Below, piece by piece: positions 22,890 to 35,150 of a stretch of DNA of 64,000 bases. Within the stretch, counting starts at the first letter, position 1. Each line of letters opens with the position of its first letter. The notes under the pieces were generated by a model. It saw only the letters and a program-made list of their open reading frames with translations. It was not told the origin of the DNA and did no database searches. The DNA is from Gadus chalcogrammus. Taxonomy: Eukaryota > Chordata > Actinopteri > Gadiformes > Gadidae. Both the position numbers and the translations under genes were made by a program. The DNA lies in contig NC_079419.1 of assembly GCF_026213295.1 (NCBI RefSeq), positions 27,133,206 through 27,197,205 of the forward strand, in the 5' to 3' direction.

Positions 22890-23999
22890 GGGGGGGGTAT
22901 GTCTGTGTGTGTGTGGTGTGTGTGTTTGGGGAAGGGGGGGAAGAGGTTACTCTAACAGACCATTGATAAGGATTATGGCTGACAAAGCAATATGCTACTG
23001 GTCGATAAAAAAACGAAGGAAAAAGTTCTGTGTTGACCAATGTTTATGTGTGCATGCGTGATGTCAAGGTTACTGCATGCCAGGACACTCATTATAGCAG
23101 GATTGTTTCTTCTACGAAGTATGATATAGTTTGTAACTTGAGCTTTTGAGATCAAATGTGTACTTGGATGCATTGGGTGCACACACACACAAGTATGTAT
23201 ATGCTAATTCACACACACCCACATATACACACATGCAGAAATATGCATGCACACATACCCTGAGGAATCATAATTCATCCGTTGCCTTAATTGATTTAAT
23301 TGTCTGAAACAGGTTTTCATACATTCTTATCCGTGTGCTGTACTCAAAAGCGAAATGGTTTGCCAAGAAGCTTCTATATCAAAATAAGTCGCTGTGAGCA
23401 TTAAAAGTGACTAAACCTTAAAGTAAATTGACATCCTGACCACTTCAAATGAGATTTAAACATGATGGAAACACATCGTGTGAGCCCTGATGAAGACAGA
23501 ATGCCAATTTATAAATTTTAAAACCATTTTCATCATGGCTCTCTTCCTCTATTTATCACACTTTTCCACCCCCTTCAGTCTTCAGTCATCCTGGAGAAGA
23601 ATGCCTAACCTCTACAGGAAAATTCTTACTTGTTTAAATGTGTTCTGTACATTTGAATAAAGTCCCTCTTAAACCCAAAGCACACAGCATACATTGCGGT
23701 TCATATCTGTGGCGCGACCTTAAACAGACCCAGAATCCTATTGTTTTAGTATAGTTAAATGTGGGGCTGGCGAGGGGGTGGGGTCCTGGTCTGCTGGGCT
23801 GGCTGCCGTCCCACAGCCGCCAGTGACGTGTACGTGATGATAGGCTGCTGGATCTTGACCACCATATGATCAGCGCCACGCCACGTCCCTTCTATTATAT
23901 CAAAGGCCGTTGATAAAGCACAGAGCGCCAGGCCCGGGAGATGAGACGCAGGGTCTGAACGGCGTTGGCACCGCCACAGAAGAATAGAAGGACTTTTAC
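22264..23999. other. Unassigned DNA with GT microsatellites
   Basis: No recognised gene. Contains a (GT)n array interrupted by G runs (22757-22930), a possible TATA-like sequence (TATATAAAGGC near 22636) without a supported transcript, and CA-rich DNA at 23180-23245. Open frames on both strands are short and without motifs. Confidence 0.5.
22757..22920 (+). repeat. Interrupted (GT)n microsatellite
   Basis: GT repeats broken by GGGGGGGAGGGG near 22790 and G runs near 22888. Long Cys/Val frames and their Thr/His reverse are low-complexity shadows. Confidence 0.97.
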
Positions 24000-24199
24000 A
24001 AAGGGAAAACCGTGGTAAAGTTAGTTTTATATTGGACGTTGGATATTCGACACATTCGAAAATTCTATTTAGCACTGGCTTCGATGGACGAATTTGTGTC
24101 AAACCAACTTAGATGTGTTAATACAAGGCCTACCTATGTAAAACAAAGCTTATTTCTTTAAAAAAAACAACATTTGATTTTCTAAAAAAGTGTAATGTT

Positions 24200-25712
24200 A
24201 AAAAAGGCTATAAATCTATTATGCGGCTTGACCTTTTGACCTACACATATCAAAACACATCTGGTGAACTCAGCTAACTGCCCCACACATAACACAAAGC
24301 TTATTTTCTCAAAACACCTACCCTTTGATTTTATATTTTTTACTCTCATAAAATGCTATAAATCTATTATGCGGCTTGACCTTTTGACCTACCCATAACA
24401 AAACACATCTGGTGAACTCAGCTAACTGCCCCACACATAACACAAAGCTTATTTTTTCCAAAATGCCACCTTTTGATTTTATACTATTTTTGTTATGTTA
24501 AAAAAGGCTATAAATCTATTATGCGGCTTGACCTTTTGACCTACCCATATCAAAACACATCTGGTGTAATCAACTAACTGCCCCACACATAACACAAAGC
24601 TTCTTTTCTCAAAACACCTACCCTTTGATTTTATACAATTTTTTTAATGTTAAAAATGGCTATAAATCTATTATGCGGCTTGACCTTTTGACCTACCCAT
24701 ATCAAAACACATCTGGTGTAATCAACTAACTGCCCCACACATAACACAAAGCTTCTTTTCTCAAAACACCTACCCTTTGATTTTATACAATTTTTTTTAT
24801 GTTAAAAATGGCTATAAATCTATTATGCGGCTTGACCTTTTGACCTACCCATATCAAAACACATCTGATGAACTCAGCTAACTGCCCCACACATAACACA
24901 AAGCTTATTTTTTCCAAAATCCCACCTTTTGATTTTAAACTATTTTTTTAACATTAAAAAAGGCTATAAATCTATTATGCGGCTTGACCTTTTGACCTAC
25001 CCATATCAAAACACATCTGGTGTAATCAACTAACTGCCCCACACGTAACACAAAGCTCCTTTTCTCAAAACACCTACCCTTTGATTTTATACAATTTTTT
25101 TTATGTTAAAAATGGCTATAAATCTATTATGCGGCTTGACCTTTTGACCTACCCATATCAAAACACATCTGATGAACTCAGCTAACTGCCCCACACATAA
25201 CACAAAGCTTATTTTTTCTAAAATCCCACCTTTTGATTTTATACTATTTTTTTTAATGTTAAAAAAGGCTATAAATCTATTATGCGGCTTGACCTTTTGA
25301 CCTACCCATAACAAAACACATCTGGTGAACTCAGCTAACTGCCCCACACATAACACAAAGCTTATTTTTTCCAAAATGCCACCTTTTGATTTTATACTAT
25401 TTTTTTATGTTAAAAAAGGCTATAAATCTATTATGCGGCTTGACCTTTTGACCTACCCATATCAAAACACATCTGGTGTAATCAACTAACTGCCCCACAC
25501 ATAACACAAAGCTTCTTTTCTCAAAAAACCTACCCTTTGATTTTATACAATTTTTTTAATGTTAAAAATGGCTATAAATCTATTATGCGGCTTGACCTTT
25601 TGACCTACCCATATCAAAACACATCTGATGAACTCAGCTAACTGCCCCACACATAACACAAAGCTTATTTTTTCCAAAATCCCACCTTTTGATTTTATAC
25701 TATTTTTTTAAC
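24200..25712 (+). repeat. Forward satellite array, about 10 units of 150 bp
   Basis: Each unit contains CTATTATGCGGCTTGACC, then TTTTGACCTACCCATATC, AAAACACATCTGGTG, ACTGCCCCACACATAACAC and an A/T-rich joiner. Unit starts near 24221, 24369 and 24521 show spacings of 148-152. Small variants (GAACTCAGCTA versus TAATCAACTA) alternate, pointing to a higher-order pattern. Confidence 0.95.
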
Positions 25713-28700
25713 ATTAAAAAAATAGTATAAAATCAAAGGGTAAGTTTTTTGAGAAAATAAGCTTTGTGTTATGTGTGGAGCAATTAGTTGATTACACCAG
25801 ATGTGTTTTGATATGGATAGGTCCAAAGGTCAAGCCGCATAATAGATTTATAGCCTTTTTTAACATTAAAAAAATAGTATAAAATCAAAAGGTGGGTTTT
25901 TGGAAAAAATAAGCTTTGTGTTATGTGTGGGGCAGTTAGCTGAGTTCACAGATGTGTTTTGATATGGGTAGGTCAAAAGGTCAAGCCGCATAATAGATTT
26001 ATAGCCTTTTTAACATTAAACAAATAGTATAAAATCAAAAGGTGGGATTTTGGAAAAAATAAGCTTTGTGTTATGTGTGGGGCAGTTAGCTGAGTTCACC
26101 AGATGTGTTTTGATATGGGTAGGTCAAAAGGTCAAGCCGCATAATAGATTTATAGCTTTTTCTGAGAGTAAAAAATGAATATAAAATCAAAGGGTAGGTA
26201 TTTTGAGAAAAGAAGCTTTGTGTTATGTGTGGGGCAGTTAGTTGATTACACCAGATGTGTTTGGATATGGATAGGTCAAAAGGTCAAGCCGCATAATAGA
26301 TTTATAGCCTTTTTTAACATTAAAAAAATAGTATAAAATCAAAGGGTAAGTGTTTTGAGAAAATAAGCTTTGTGTTATGTGTGGGGAAGTTAGCTGAGTT
26401 CACCAGATGTGTTTTGATATGGGCAGGTCAAAAGGTCAAGCCGCATAATAGATTTATAGCTTTTTCTGAGAGTAAAAAATATATATAAAATCAAAGGGTA
26501 GGTATTTTGAGAAAAGAAGCTTTGTGTTATGTGTGGGGCAGTTAGTTGATTACACCAGATGTGTTTTGATATGGGTAGGTCAAAAGGTCAAGCCGCATAA
26601 TAGATTTATGGCCTTTTTTAACATTAAAAAAATAGTATAAAATCAAAAGGTGTGTTTTTGGAAAAAATAAGCTTTGTGTTATGTGTGGGGCAGTTAGCTG
26701 AGTTCACCAGATGTGTTTTGATATGTGTAGGTCAAAAGGTCAAGCCGCATAATAGATTTATAGCTTTTTCTGAAATTAAAAAATATATAGAAAATCAAAG
26801 GGTAGGTGTTTTGAGAAAATAAGCTTTGTGTTATGTGTGGGGCAGTTAGTTGATTACACCAGATGTGTTTTGATATGGGTAGGTCAAAAGGTCAAGCCGC
26901 ATAATAGATTTATAGCCTTTTTTAACATTAAAAAAATAGTATAAAATCAAAGGGTAAGTGTTGTGTTATGTGTGGGGCAGTTAGCTGAGTTCACCAGATG
27001 TGTTTTGATATGGGCAGGTCAAAAGGTCAAGCCGCATAATAGATTTATAGCCTTTTTTAACATTAAAAAAATAGTATAAAATCAAAGGGTAAGTTTTTTG
27101 AGAAAATAAGCTTTGTGTTATGTGTGGAGCAATTAGTTGATTACACCAGATGTGTTTTGATATGGATAGGTCAAAAGGTCAAGCCGCATAATAGATTTAT
27201 AGCCTTTTTTAACATTAAAAAAATAGTATAAAATCAAAAGGTGGGTTTTTGGAAAAAATAAGCTTTGTGTTATGTGTGGGGCAGTTAGCTGAGTTCGCAG
27301 ATGTGTTTTGATATGGGTAGGTCAAAAGGTCAAGCCGCATAATAGATTTATAGCCTTTTTAACATTAAACGAATAGTATAAAATCAAAAGGTGGGATTTT
27401 GGAAAAAATAAGCTTTGTGTTATGTGTGGGGCAGTTAGCTGAGTTCACAGATGTGTTTTGATATGGGTAGGTCAAAAGGTCAAGCCGCATAATAGATTTA
27501 TAGCCTTTTTAACATTAAACGAATAGTATAAAATCAAAAGGTGGGATTTTGGAAAAAATAAGCTTTGTGTTATGTGTGGGGCAGTTAGCTGAGTTCACCA
27601 GATATGTTTTGATATGGGTAGGTCAAAAGGTCAAGCCGCATAATAGATTTATAGCTTTTTCTGAGAGTAAAAAATTAATATAAAATCAAAGGGTAGGTAT
27701 TTTGAGAAAAGAAGCTTTGTGTTATGTGTGGGGCAGTTAGTTGATTACACCAGATGTGTTTGGATATGTGTAGGTCAAAAGGTCAAGCCGCATAATAGAT
27801 TTATAGCTTTTTCTGAGAGTAAAAAATATATAGAAAATCAAAGGGTAGGTGTTTTGAGAAAATAAGCTTTGTGTTATGTGTGGGGCAGTTAGTTGATTAC
27901 ACCAGATGTGTTTTGATATGGGTAGGTCAAAAGGTCAAGCCGCATAATAGATTTATAGCTTTTTCTGAGAGTAAAAAATGAATATAAAATCAAAGGGTAG
28001 GTATTTTGAGAAAAGAAGCTTTGTGTTATGTGTGGGGCAGTTAGTTGATTACACCAGATGTGTTTGGATATGTGTAGGTCAAAAGGTCAAGCCGCATAAT
28101 AGATTTATAGCTTTTTCTGAGAGTAAAAAATATATATAAAATCAAAGGGTAGGTGTTTTGAGAAAAGAAGCTTTGTGTTATGTGTGGGGAGGTTAGCTGA
28201 GTTCACCAGATGTGTTTTGATATGTGTAGGTCAAAAGGTCAAGCCGCATAATAGATTGATAGCTTTTTCTGAGATTAAAAAATATATATAAAATCAAAGG
28301 GTAGGTGTTTTGAGAAAATAAGCTTTGTGTTATGTGTGGGGAAGTTAGATGGGTTCACCAGATGTGTTTTGATATGGGTAGGTCAAAAGGTCAAGCCGCA
28401 TAATAGATTTATAGCCTTTTTTAACATTGAAAAAATAGTATAAAATCAAAAGGTGGGATTTTGGAAAAAATAAGCTTTGTGTTATGTGTGGGGCAGTTAG
28501 CTGAGTTCACCAGATGTGTTTTGAAATGGGTAGGTCAAAAGGTCAAGCCGCATAATAGATTTATAGCATTTTATGAGAGTAAAAAATATAAAATCAAAGG
28601 GTAGGTGTTTTGAGAAAATAAGCTTTGTGTTATGTGTGGGGCAGTTAGCTGAGTTCACCAGATGTGTTTTGATATGTGTAGGTCAAAAGGTCAAGCCGCA

Positions 28701-28725
28701 TAATAGATTTATAGCCTTTTTTAAC
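25713..28725 (-). repeat. Reverse satellite array, about 20 units of 150 bp
   Basis: Same unit as the left array, in the opposite direction (GGTAGGTCAAAAGGTCAAGC). One unit near 26950 is shortened. Blocks of several units recur with the same variants (for example around 25740-26150 and 27090-27640), so the array grew partly by multi-unit duplication. Confidence 0.95.
25962..25991 (+). promoter_or_regulatory. DR2 nuclear-receptor-like motif (one of about 30)
   Basis: AGGTCAAAAGGTCA is two perfect AGGTCA half-sites spaced by AA. It occurs once in each satellite unit, in reverse in the left array and forward in the right; one unit near 25823 is altered to AGGTCCAAAGGTCA. DR2 sites are bound by retinoic acid receptor/RXR and, with a 5' T-rich flank, by Rev-erb. 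Whether these copies are bound is unknown. Only this example is listed; the rest follow the unit spacing. Confidence 0.55.
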
Positions 28726-28919
28726 ATTACACTTTTTTAGAAAATCAAAAGTTTTTTTTAAAGAAATAAGCTTTGTTTTACATAGGTAGGCCTTGTATTA
28801 ACACATCTAAGTTGGTTTGACACAAATTCGTCCATCGAAGCCAGTGCTAAATAGAATTTTCGAATGTGTCGAATATCCAACGTCCAATATAAAACTAACT
28901 TTACCACGGTAAAGGGAAA

Positions 28920-29220
28920 GGAAATTGAGGTTTTTACGGCCAATATTTGGAACTCGCTAACGGGATCGAGGCGACTATCGTAAGCACTTCCGACAAACTT
29001 CCCGATCCATCAACAAATCCACTCAAGAAGTGTCCGCGGTCATTCACCGACCCCGCAAACTAATGAGTAATTGCATTAAACCCAAGCTGATACTCATCTT
29101 GTGAAAATAATTCCTACAATGTATTGTTTACTATGTTTAAACTATTAATCTCGAAGATTACTGTTTTGTTCTCTTTGGCGACATCTTTGGTGATTAGAAG
29201 TCATTTTTCCCGAAGATCCA
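28920..29220. other. Unassigned flank between the palindrome and the L2 tail
   Basis: About 300 bases with no recognised repeat or exon. Confidence 0.5.
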
Positions 29221-29517
29221 ACCAGTGTCGCCACCAATTCAATTCAATTCAATTTTATTACCATTACAGGCTCAAAGGGCTTAACAGGCCAAATAGTCAT
29301 GACACCCCCCTTTACCCAAGCCCCCACACGGGCAAGAAAAAACTCCCTTGAAATTAGCAAGGAAGAAATCTTGAGAAGAAACGCATAGTAGGGGATCCCT
29401 TCTTCCAGGGATGGTCAGGAGTGCAATTTGTGCCACAATTGACATACAGGTGAATACATGCACATCATAATAAAATGGTGAATGGGTTCTGGCCGGTTAT
29501 CCATGAGGAGAGTCCAG

Positions 29518-30025
29518 TGCCGTGTTCCAATACCCGTACTTCCATGAGTATACTTTAAGGAAGTACACTATCTGCACTATCCGTACTCACTTGAGTACGG
29601 TAATTTTTCAGATGTGAGTGCTGTTCCAAATCGAGAACTCCGTGGTGCACTTACCGGAAATTACGATCACGACTGCCGCCGCGGCTCCTCCCCCGCAATA
29701 AACATCCCGCTTTGAACGGTGAACTCTTTACGCCTAGCAGCTATAAAAAGCTATAAAAACTACAAAATTACTCTATTAATGCAGGCTATGTGGAAAATGC
29801 GCCGACTTTGGCTCAGCCTGGCTCCGCCTCTGCCGCTACGTAGCTAAGATGGCTGCCGTTGAGTACGGGGAGTGTCCTTCGATCCACACTTCACGATTAG
29901 CCCGTTTTGAGTACGGCATCCGGGTCCTTGAAGTATACTTCTTTTCGCCGGATCTGAATTGGAACGTACTGCGTACTCAAATTTTGGCTAGTAAGTACGG
30001 ACAGTACGGGTATTGGAACACGGCA
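29518..30025. mobile_element. Harbinger-type MITE with CAG target duplication
   Basis: Ends TGCCGTGTTCCAATACCCGT match each other in reverse and are flanked by CAG at 29515-29517 and 30026-30028. The 508 bp hold many GAGTACG/CGTACTC motifs and no gene. It lies in the 3' untranslated part of the L2 element. Confidence 0.88.
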
Positions 30026-30300
30026 CAGGCATCCAGTCCAGCACCCGCAACACGCTAGAACAGACAGAATAGTGAATTAGAACGGAGAAGTACATAGTGG
30101 GAATGTATACTGTAATAACAAAAGCACAAGCAAATAGAGTGGTCATCACGTCGCATCTGTCGTTTTCAAACACCTATGTTCCAAATGCAAGATTGTAGAG
30201 GTGTGTTTTGAGCTTTCCTTTGAATAGCTCCACAGAGTCAGCTTCCCTGATCACTGATGGCAGCCTCTTCCATAGGAAGGGGGCTCGATAGGCAAACGCT

Positions 30301-31095
30301 TATGGCAAGCCGATTTGACATAAATTCGCTAGACTGGATATGTGTTGCAGATATCTGCAATTCAGTTTCGCCTAGTCAAAACTAACATTTCGGATATCCG
30401 CAACTACATTCCTCCTATCCACAATTGTCATTTCAGATATCCACAAAGACATTCCTCCTAGGAGAAAGGACGTCATTTTCGCCATTAATGTCTATGGTGT
30501 TTCTCATTGCAGATATCTACAATTCAGTTACGGATATCCACTTTGTGAATTACGGATATCTGCAACTGAATTGTAGATATCTGTAATTCCAGTTTGAGAT
30601 ACCTACAATTTGATTCTGACTAGTCATAATTCCAGTTCAAGATATCTTTAATTCACCTAAATTCAAGATATCTACATGTCCCTTTTCAGATATCTTAAAT
30701 TAAGTTTGGACTAGGCGAAATGACGTTGTAGATGTCTCTAACTGGAGTTACGACTAGTCAAAATGACGTTGTAGATATCTCAAACTGGAGTTAGGGATAG
30801 TCATTATTTAATTGTAGATATCTAATATCAAGTTATAGATATCTTGAAAGGTATTTTGATTAGATATATCTAAAATTGTAGATATCTGTAACTTTCATTC
30901 CGCCTAGTCAAAATCGAATTACAGATATCTTGAATTTGAGTTTCGACTAGTCACAATTACGTTACAGATATCTTGAATGAAAATTCCAACTATTCAAAAT
31001 GTAATTACGACTTATCAGAAAGAAGTTGTTGATATCTACAATGTTAATTCCGGATAGCCAAACTTAGTTAATAAATGACTATTCGGCTTGCCATA
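30301..31095. mobile_element. IS3EU-like foldback element rich in GATATC motifs
   Basis: Ends TATGGCAAGCCGA and (reversed) TATGGCAAGCCGAATAG are flanked by AACGCT at 30295-30300 and 31096-31101. TAT...ATA ends with a 6-bp duplication fit the IS3EU pattern seen at 18176. The interior is almost entirely short variants of AGATATCTnnAATT and TCGNCTAGTCAAAAT in both directions. No coding sequence. Confidence 0.72.
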
Positions 31096-32843
31096 AACGC
31101 TCTCTGTCCAGCCGATTTCTTTCTAACCTGCGGCAGTGAAAGAAGGCCAGCTCCCGAAGACCGGAGGGACCGAGAAGGACTATAAGGAATGATCACGTCC
31201 TTCAGGTAGGATGGAGATAATCCATGCAAGGCTTTATAGGTTAGCAGTAGCACCTTAAAGTCTGATCTGACTCTACCACTTTTTGTGGTAGAGTTTGGTA
31301 ATCCCGAGTGCATTGAAAGTGTAGTCCGTGTAGTGCATTGCAATAATCCAATCTCAGCCCTTCACCGCAGCCAGACAGGACTCAACCCTCTGAATCTGGG
31401 CCGAGTCCCCGGAAACTACAGGAATGTAGAGCTGGGTGTCATCCGCGTAGCAGTGGAAACTAATTCCGAAGCTGCGGATAACGTCACCCAAGGGAAGCAT
31501 GTAGATTGCAAAAAGTAATGGACCAAGGACCGACCCTTGTGGTACGCCAAAGCGTAATTTGCAGTGCTTTGATTCTGAACCCTCATGAAGCACAAATTGG
31601 GTTCTATCTGTGAGGTACGATTCAAGCCAACCAAGAGCCGTACCCCCGAAACCAACATAGTGCTCAAGACGGTGAAGAAGAGTGCTGTGGTCGATCGTGT
31701 CGAACGCAGCGCTCAGGTCCAGCAGCACAAGCATTGAGCTTCTATTTTTATCCAAAGCAAGAAGGATGTCATTTACAACTCTTGTAATAGCAGTTTCAGT
31801 TGAGTGGAAATTTCTGAATCCAGACTGGAAAGGTTCGAAGAGATTGTTCCTCATCAGATAATCGACGATTTGCTTTGCTACAATCCTTTCCTGTACCTTG
31901 GACAGGAAGGGCAGATTCGATATAGGCCGAGTTCCTGACTTATTCAGGATCTAGGCCAGGCTTTTTGAGTAGCGGTTTTATCATCGCAGCCTTGAAATTG
32001 GAGGGAACAATTCCTGTTGAAAGCGAGAGATTCATAAGCGAGAGGATTGCAGGCCCCACCGTGGGAAGAAGTTCCTTAAGAACCCTGGAAGGGAGAGGAT
32101 CCAACATACAAGTTGTTGGCTTTGATGCCTTTATCACCCTTTCAAGTTCCACCAGTGGAATTGCCTTGTACTCCAGGAGAGTTGCGTCAGAGGTCCCCAT
32201 CCTGCCCCGCAGGATGTGTAGGACAAGCCGCACGCCAAGCATAAATTTCCTCTCTAATTGATTGAATCTTATTCTCAAAGAAATCCATGAATTCACCTGC
32301 CACGATCGAGGAGCCTACGGTCTGAGTTTGTTTCTGAGCCAAACTGTTCACTGTGTCAAAAATAAACTTTGGATTGTTTCTATTCAAGTTGATGATACTG
32401 GAAAAGTAGGCATTCCTAGCAGTAGTCAGCGCACCCTTATAGGTGAGCAGACTGTTGTGCCATGCAAGATGAAAGACTTCAAGTTTAGTCGAGCGTCATT
32501 TACGTTCAAGAATCCTACAGCTTCGCTTCAGAGTGTGCGTTTCTGCATTAAACCAGGGAGCTGTTTTTTTCAATGTTCGTTTTTTGGTTACGAGCGGAGC
32601 AACTGAATCAATGGCAGCAGACAAGGCAATGTTGAGGTCATCAGTAAGGCACTCCACAGAACCACTATAGTTACAAAGAGGTGCAAGTGAGCCGGGTAAC
32701 TTATCTGCCATAGCTGTAATGTTTGTAGGTGTGATGCGGCGACAGCTGAAAGTAGCTTGCTGATCGTTGCAGGGGCAGGATACCACCACGTGGAAAGTGA
32801 GCAAAAAGTGGTCTGATAAAGCTGAGGTGTAGGAAGAGACCAC
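31080..32843 (-). pseudogene. L2 reverse transcriptase
   Basis: Reading from 32843: SSYTSALSDHFLLTF ends the endonuclease; then KKRTLKKTAPWFNAETHTLK and the fingers region; [62 protein letters not shown]; and FHCYADDTQLYIPV, the catalytic YADD. The C-terminal part (LLTYKALHGLSPSYLKDVII) ends near 31090. The polymerase copies element RNA at the chromosomal nick. Several frame changes (near 31345, 31930 and 32290-32500) make it a pseudogene. Confidence 0.85.
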
Positions 32844-33027
32844 TATAGTCGGGGAGCCAAAGTCTCAAAAGCTCAATAAAATGGGTTGAACCTGACATGG
32901 TCTGCCATACTTTTTATTTGTGTTTTTTCTGTAAACTTTGACCCTAAGAACCAATAATTGGAGGGTCTGCTCTGGCGGAAATATCGCGAAAAAAAATGTG
33001 GCCATTTTAGTGTATCACTCTTTAGTG

Positions 33028-33137
33028 CAGGGGTGGGGAACCTTTTTGTCATCAAGGGCCGGATACATTTTTGTAACTTGTTTGGAGGGCCGCACTTTTT
33101 TTCGGCCTATAAAAATAGCTCATGTCAAACAAAATTG

Positions 33138-33190
<53 letters not shown>

Positions 33191-33720
33191 AAAGCTTATC
33201 TCCCTGTGCAACGACATACTGCTTTCTGATTGGCTAATGGGGTGTCCATTAAGTCCATGGAACAGTATACCTTTGACGTAATCCCAGTAGAAAAGTTAAA
33301 TCAGGTATCATATCAATGCTCTTGAATAGTTACTTACCATTAACAACCAGTAGGCCTATCACTAGAATTAATCAGGTTATTATGCCTTTTATTTTCCTTA
33401 ATGTAAAGGCATTTCTTAATATTAATAAAAACACATTTTGTGGATTTTGTAAACGGGAGTTAGCGGGAGACTTCTTCGCCACGCTGTGTCCATTAAGTCT
33501 GTAGAATTGTAGGTTACACCTCGACGGTCGTTATCCCTTAATTAGGACTTCTCCCATCAAACAACAAAAGCGAACACACACTGAAATAATAATAAAATGA
33601 ATAGCCTAACAATAAAAAAAAAAAAAAAAAAAAAAAATTGCCTTTCCTTGCCTCCGCGGTCTGGACGAAAGGCTTTGGCGGGCCGTATACGGCCCGGGGG
33701 CCGTACGTTCCCCACCCCTG
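33028..33720. mobile_element. Non-autonomous hAT (CAGGGGTGGGGAAC ends)
   Basis: Ends CAGGGGTGGGGAACCTTTTT and (reversed) CAGGGGTGGGGAACGTAC are flanked by CTTTAGTG at 33020-33027 and 33721-33728, a perfect 8-bp duplication. It includes a TA microsatellite (33139-33187) and a poly-A run near 33607. No gene. Confidence 0.92.
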
Positions 33721-34649
33721 CTTTAGTGTCCCCTATATTTTTTATCAAAATAATTAGAAAAAAAAATGATTCCCTCAACTCCTCAGTGGGTTGGGTAGGC
33801 TGTCAATAAATGCATTCCAGATACACAGAACACATGTGCTGACAACATCCACTGAAAGAAAACCTCTTAAAACACATTTCTACATGATTTTGCATCAATT
33901 TAATGCAATATTTTTCCAATATTTTCATCTTTACTTCATTGGCAATCAATTATTCCCCCAAATTATGACATCAGTCAATATACCATTCCCTTCACCAAAC
34001 TGTAAACTCATTCCACAGAAAAATATAGATAAAAATCCAACTAAAATCAATGGATCGGTGATGATTTCACTACTAGTTGGTGATCAACAGGCTCAGAACC
34101 TCAATAGAATTGTAGGCTGCTCTCAAAATTCCGAAAGACATTTAGCATGGATATTTAGCATCATGGCATTTAGCATGGAAACATTTAGCAAGGATATTTA
34201 GAATCATGGCACATTTACAGACACACACACATGATCTTAGTTATTTGAATTTAAAACAACCAACCAACAGTTACCAACGGACTTCGAAGCTGCTCATCTG
34301 TCTGAGGTATGTGACATTGACTTCAGTGAATACCGGCAGGTCTGCCTCAGCATTTTGGGAAAAGAATGGTTACATGGATATTGTAATGGTAATTAACTGA
34401 AAGGACCACACCAGTCTTCAAACAAGTCCTCATCCCAAACATATCCCTGTAGCAGCAGCATTACCACTTTAATTAGCTAGCTTTAGCCGTTTTAGCCCAT
34501 TTTGGTGGTTTCTGTAAACAGCCATAACTCACAGGAATGGGGTAGAGACTTACTATTTTTTTGGGTTAGCTGCCACAGGGATACGTTTGAAGCGAGGAAT
34601 CATTAGAAATAAACTTGTATTAAGGCTGGTGCGGTCCTTGATGTGTTTA

Positions 34650-35150
34650 TCATGATAACAGATGCATCTCCAGAGTTAGGTGAGGACGGCCAGGTGAAAG
34701 TCACTCCTAAGCAGCAAGAACAAGTTCTCAACCTTGCCCAGGATGTCTGCCAAGCAATTGCCAAGATCCCAACACCGATAAACATTGGGACAGCTTTGTA
34801 GGAAACCAGAAGCAAGTCGACTGTGTCACATCTAAATAGATTTGGGAACAGCATTAGCTACAAAGAAGCACAGAGATATATTACAATAATGGCAATGGCA
34901 TTTGAAGAGCAGACAACTAGGGATGGTGCCTTCATACCAACAAACCTGAAGGTTGGACGATACACAGTTTGCATTTGATAACCTTGACTTCCAAGAGTAC
35001 ACAAAGGATGGACGAACACTGCATGGCACAACACACGACATATTCCAGTACAAGAATCCAGATGAAGACCCCACACCAACGGTTAGTTTACCTCTACTGA
35101 AAACCTGCCAAACAGCCCTGGAATCTTCTCAGCCTTTTCACACCAAGGAA
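34650..35150 (+). pseudogene. Decayed unknown protein gene
   Basis: With one stop (near 34799) and one shift (near 34960) removed from consideration, the plus strand reads TPKQQEQVLNLAQDVCQAIA, KSTVSHLNRFGNSISYKEAQ, DGAFIPTNLKVGRYT and FAFDNLDFQEYTKDGRTLHG, TTHDIFQYKN. The pattern of a helical SYxE...block followed by DNxDFQE...G..T.H resembles a family of uncharacterised proteins I associate with repeat-rich animal genomes. I cannot assign a function. It is the only coding trace inside the insertion at 32846-35319 and may be its own gene. Confidence 0.45.

Larger units (their letters stand above)
24009..28910. mobile_element. Giant palindromic satellite element with 9-bp target duplication
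   Basis: AAAGGGAAA at 24000-24008 and 28911-28919 flanks inverted ends ACCGTGGTAAAGTTAG. The unique part of each end (about 24009-24200 and 28720-28910) is nearly identical in reverse. Between them lie tandem units of about 150 bp: roughly ten in one direction, then, from about 25712, roughly twenty in the other. No gene is present. A 9-bp duplication is what Mutator-like (MULE) elements make, so a non-autonomous foldback MULE is the best guess; no transposase supports it here. Confidence 0.85.

Noticed and set aside
24200..28725. Regular repeats that could suggest a CRISPR array
   Set aside because: Units are 150 bp without unique spacers, reverse direction in the middle, and lie in animal DNA.
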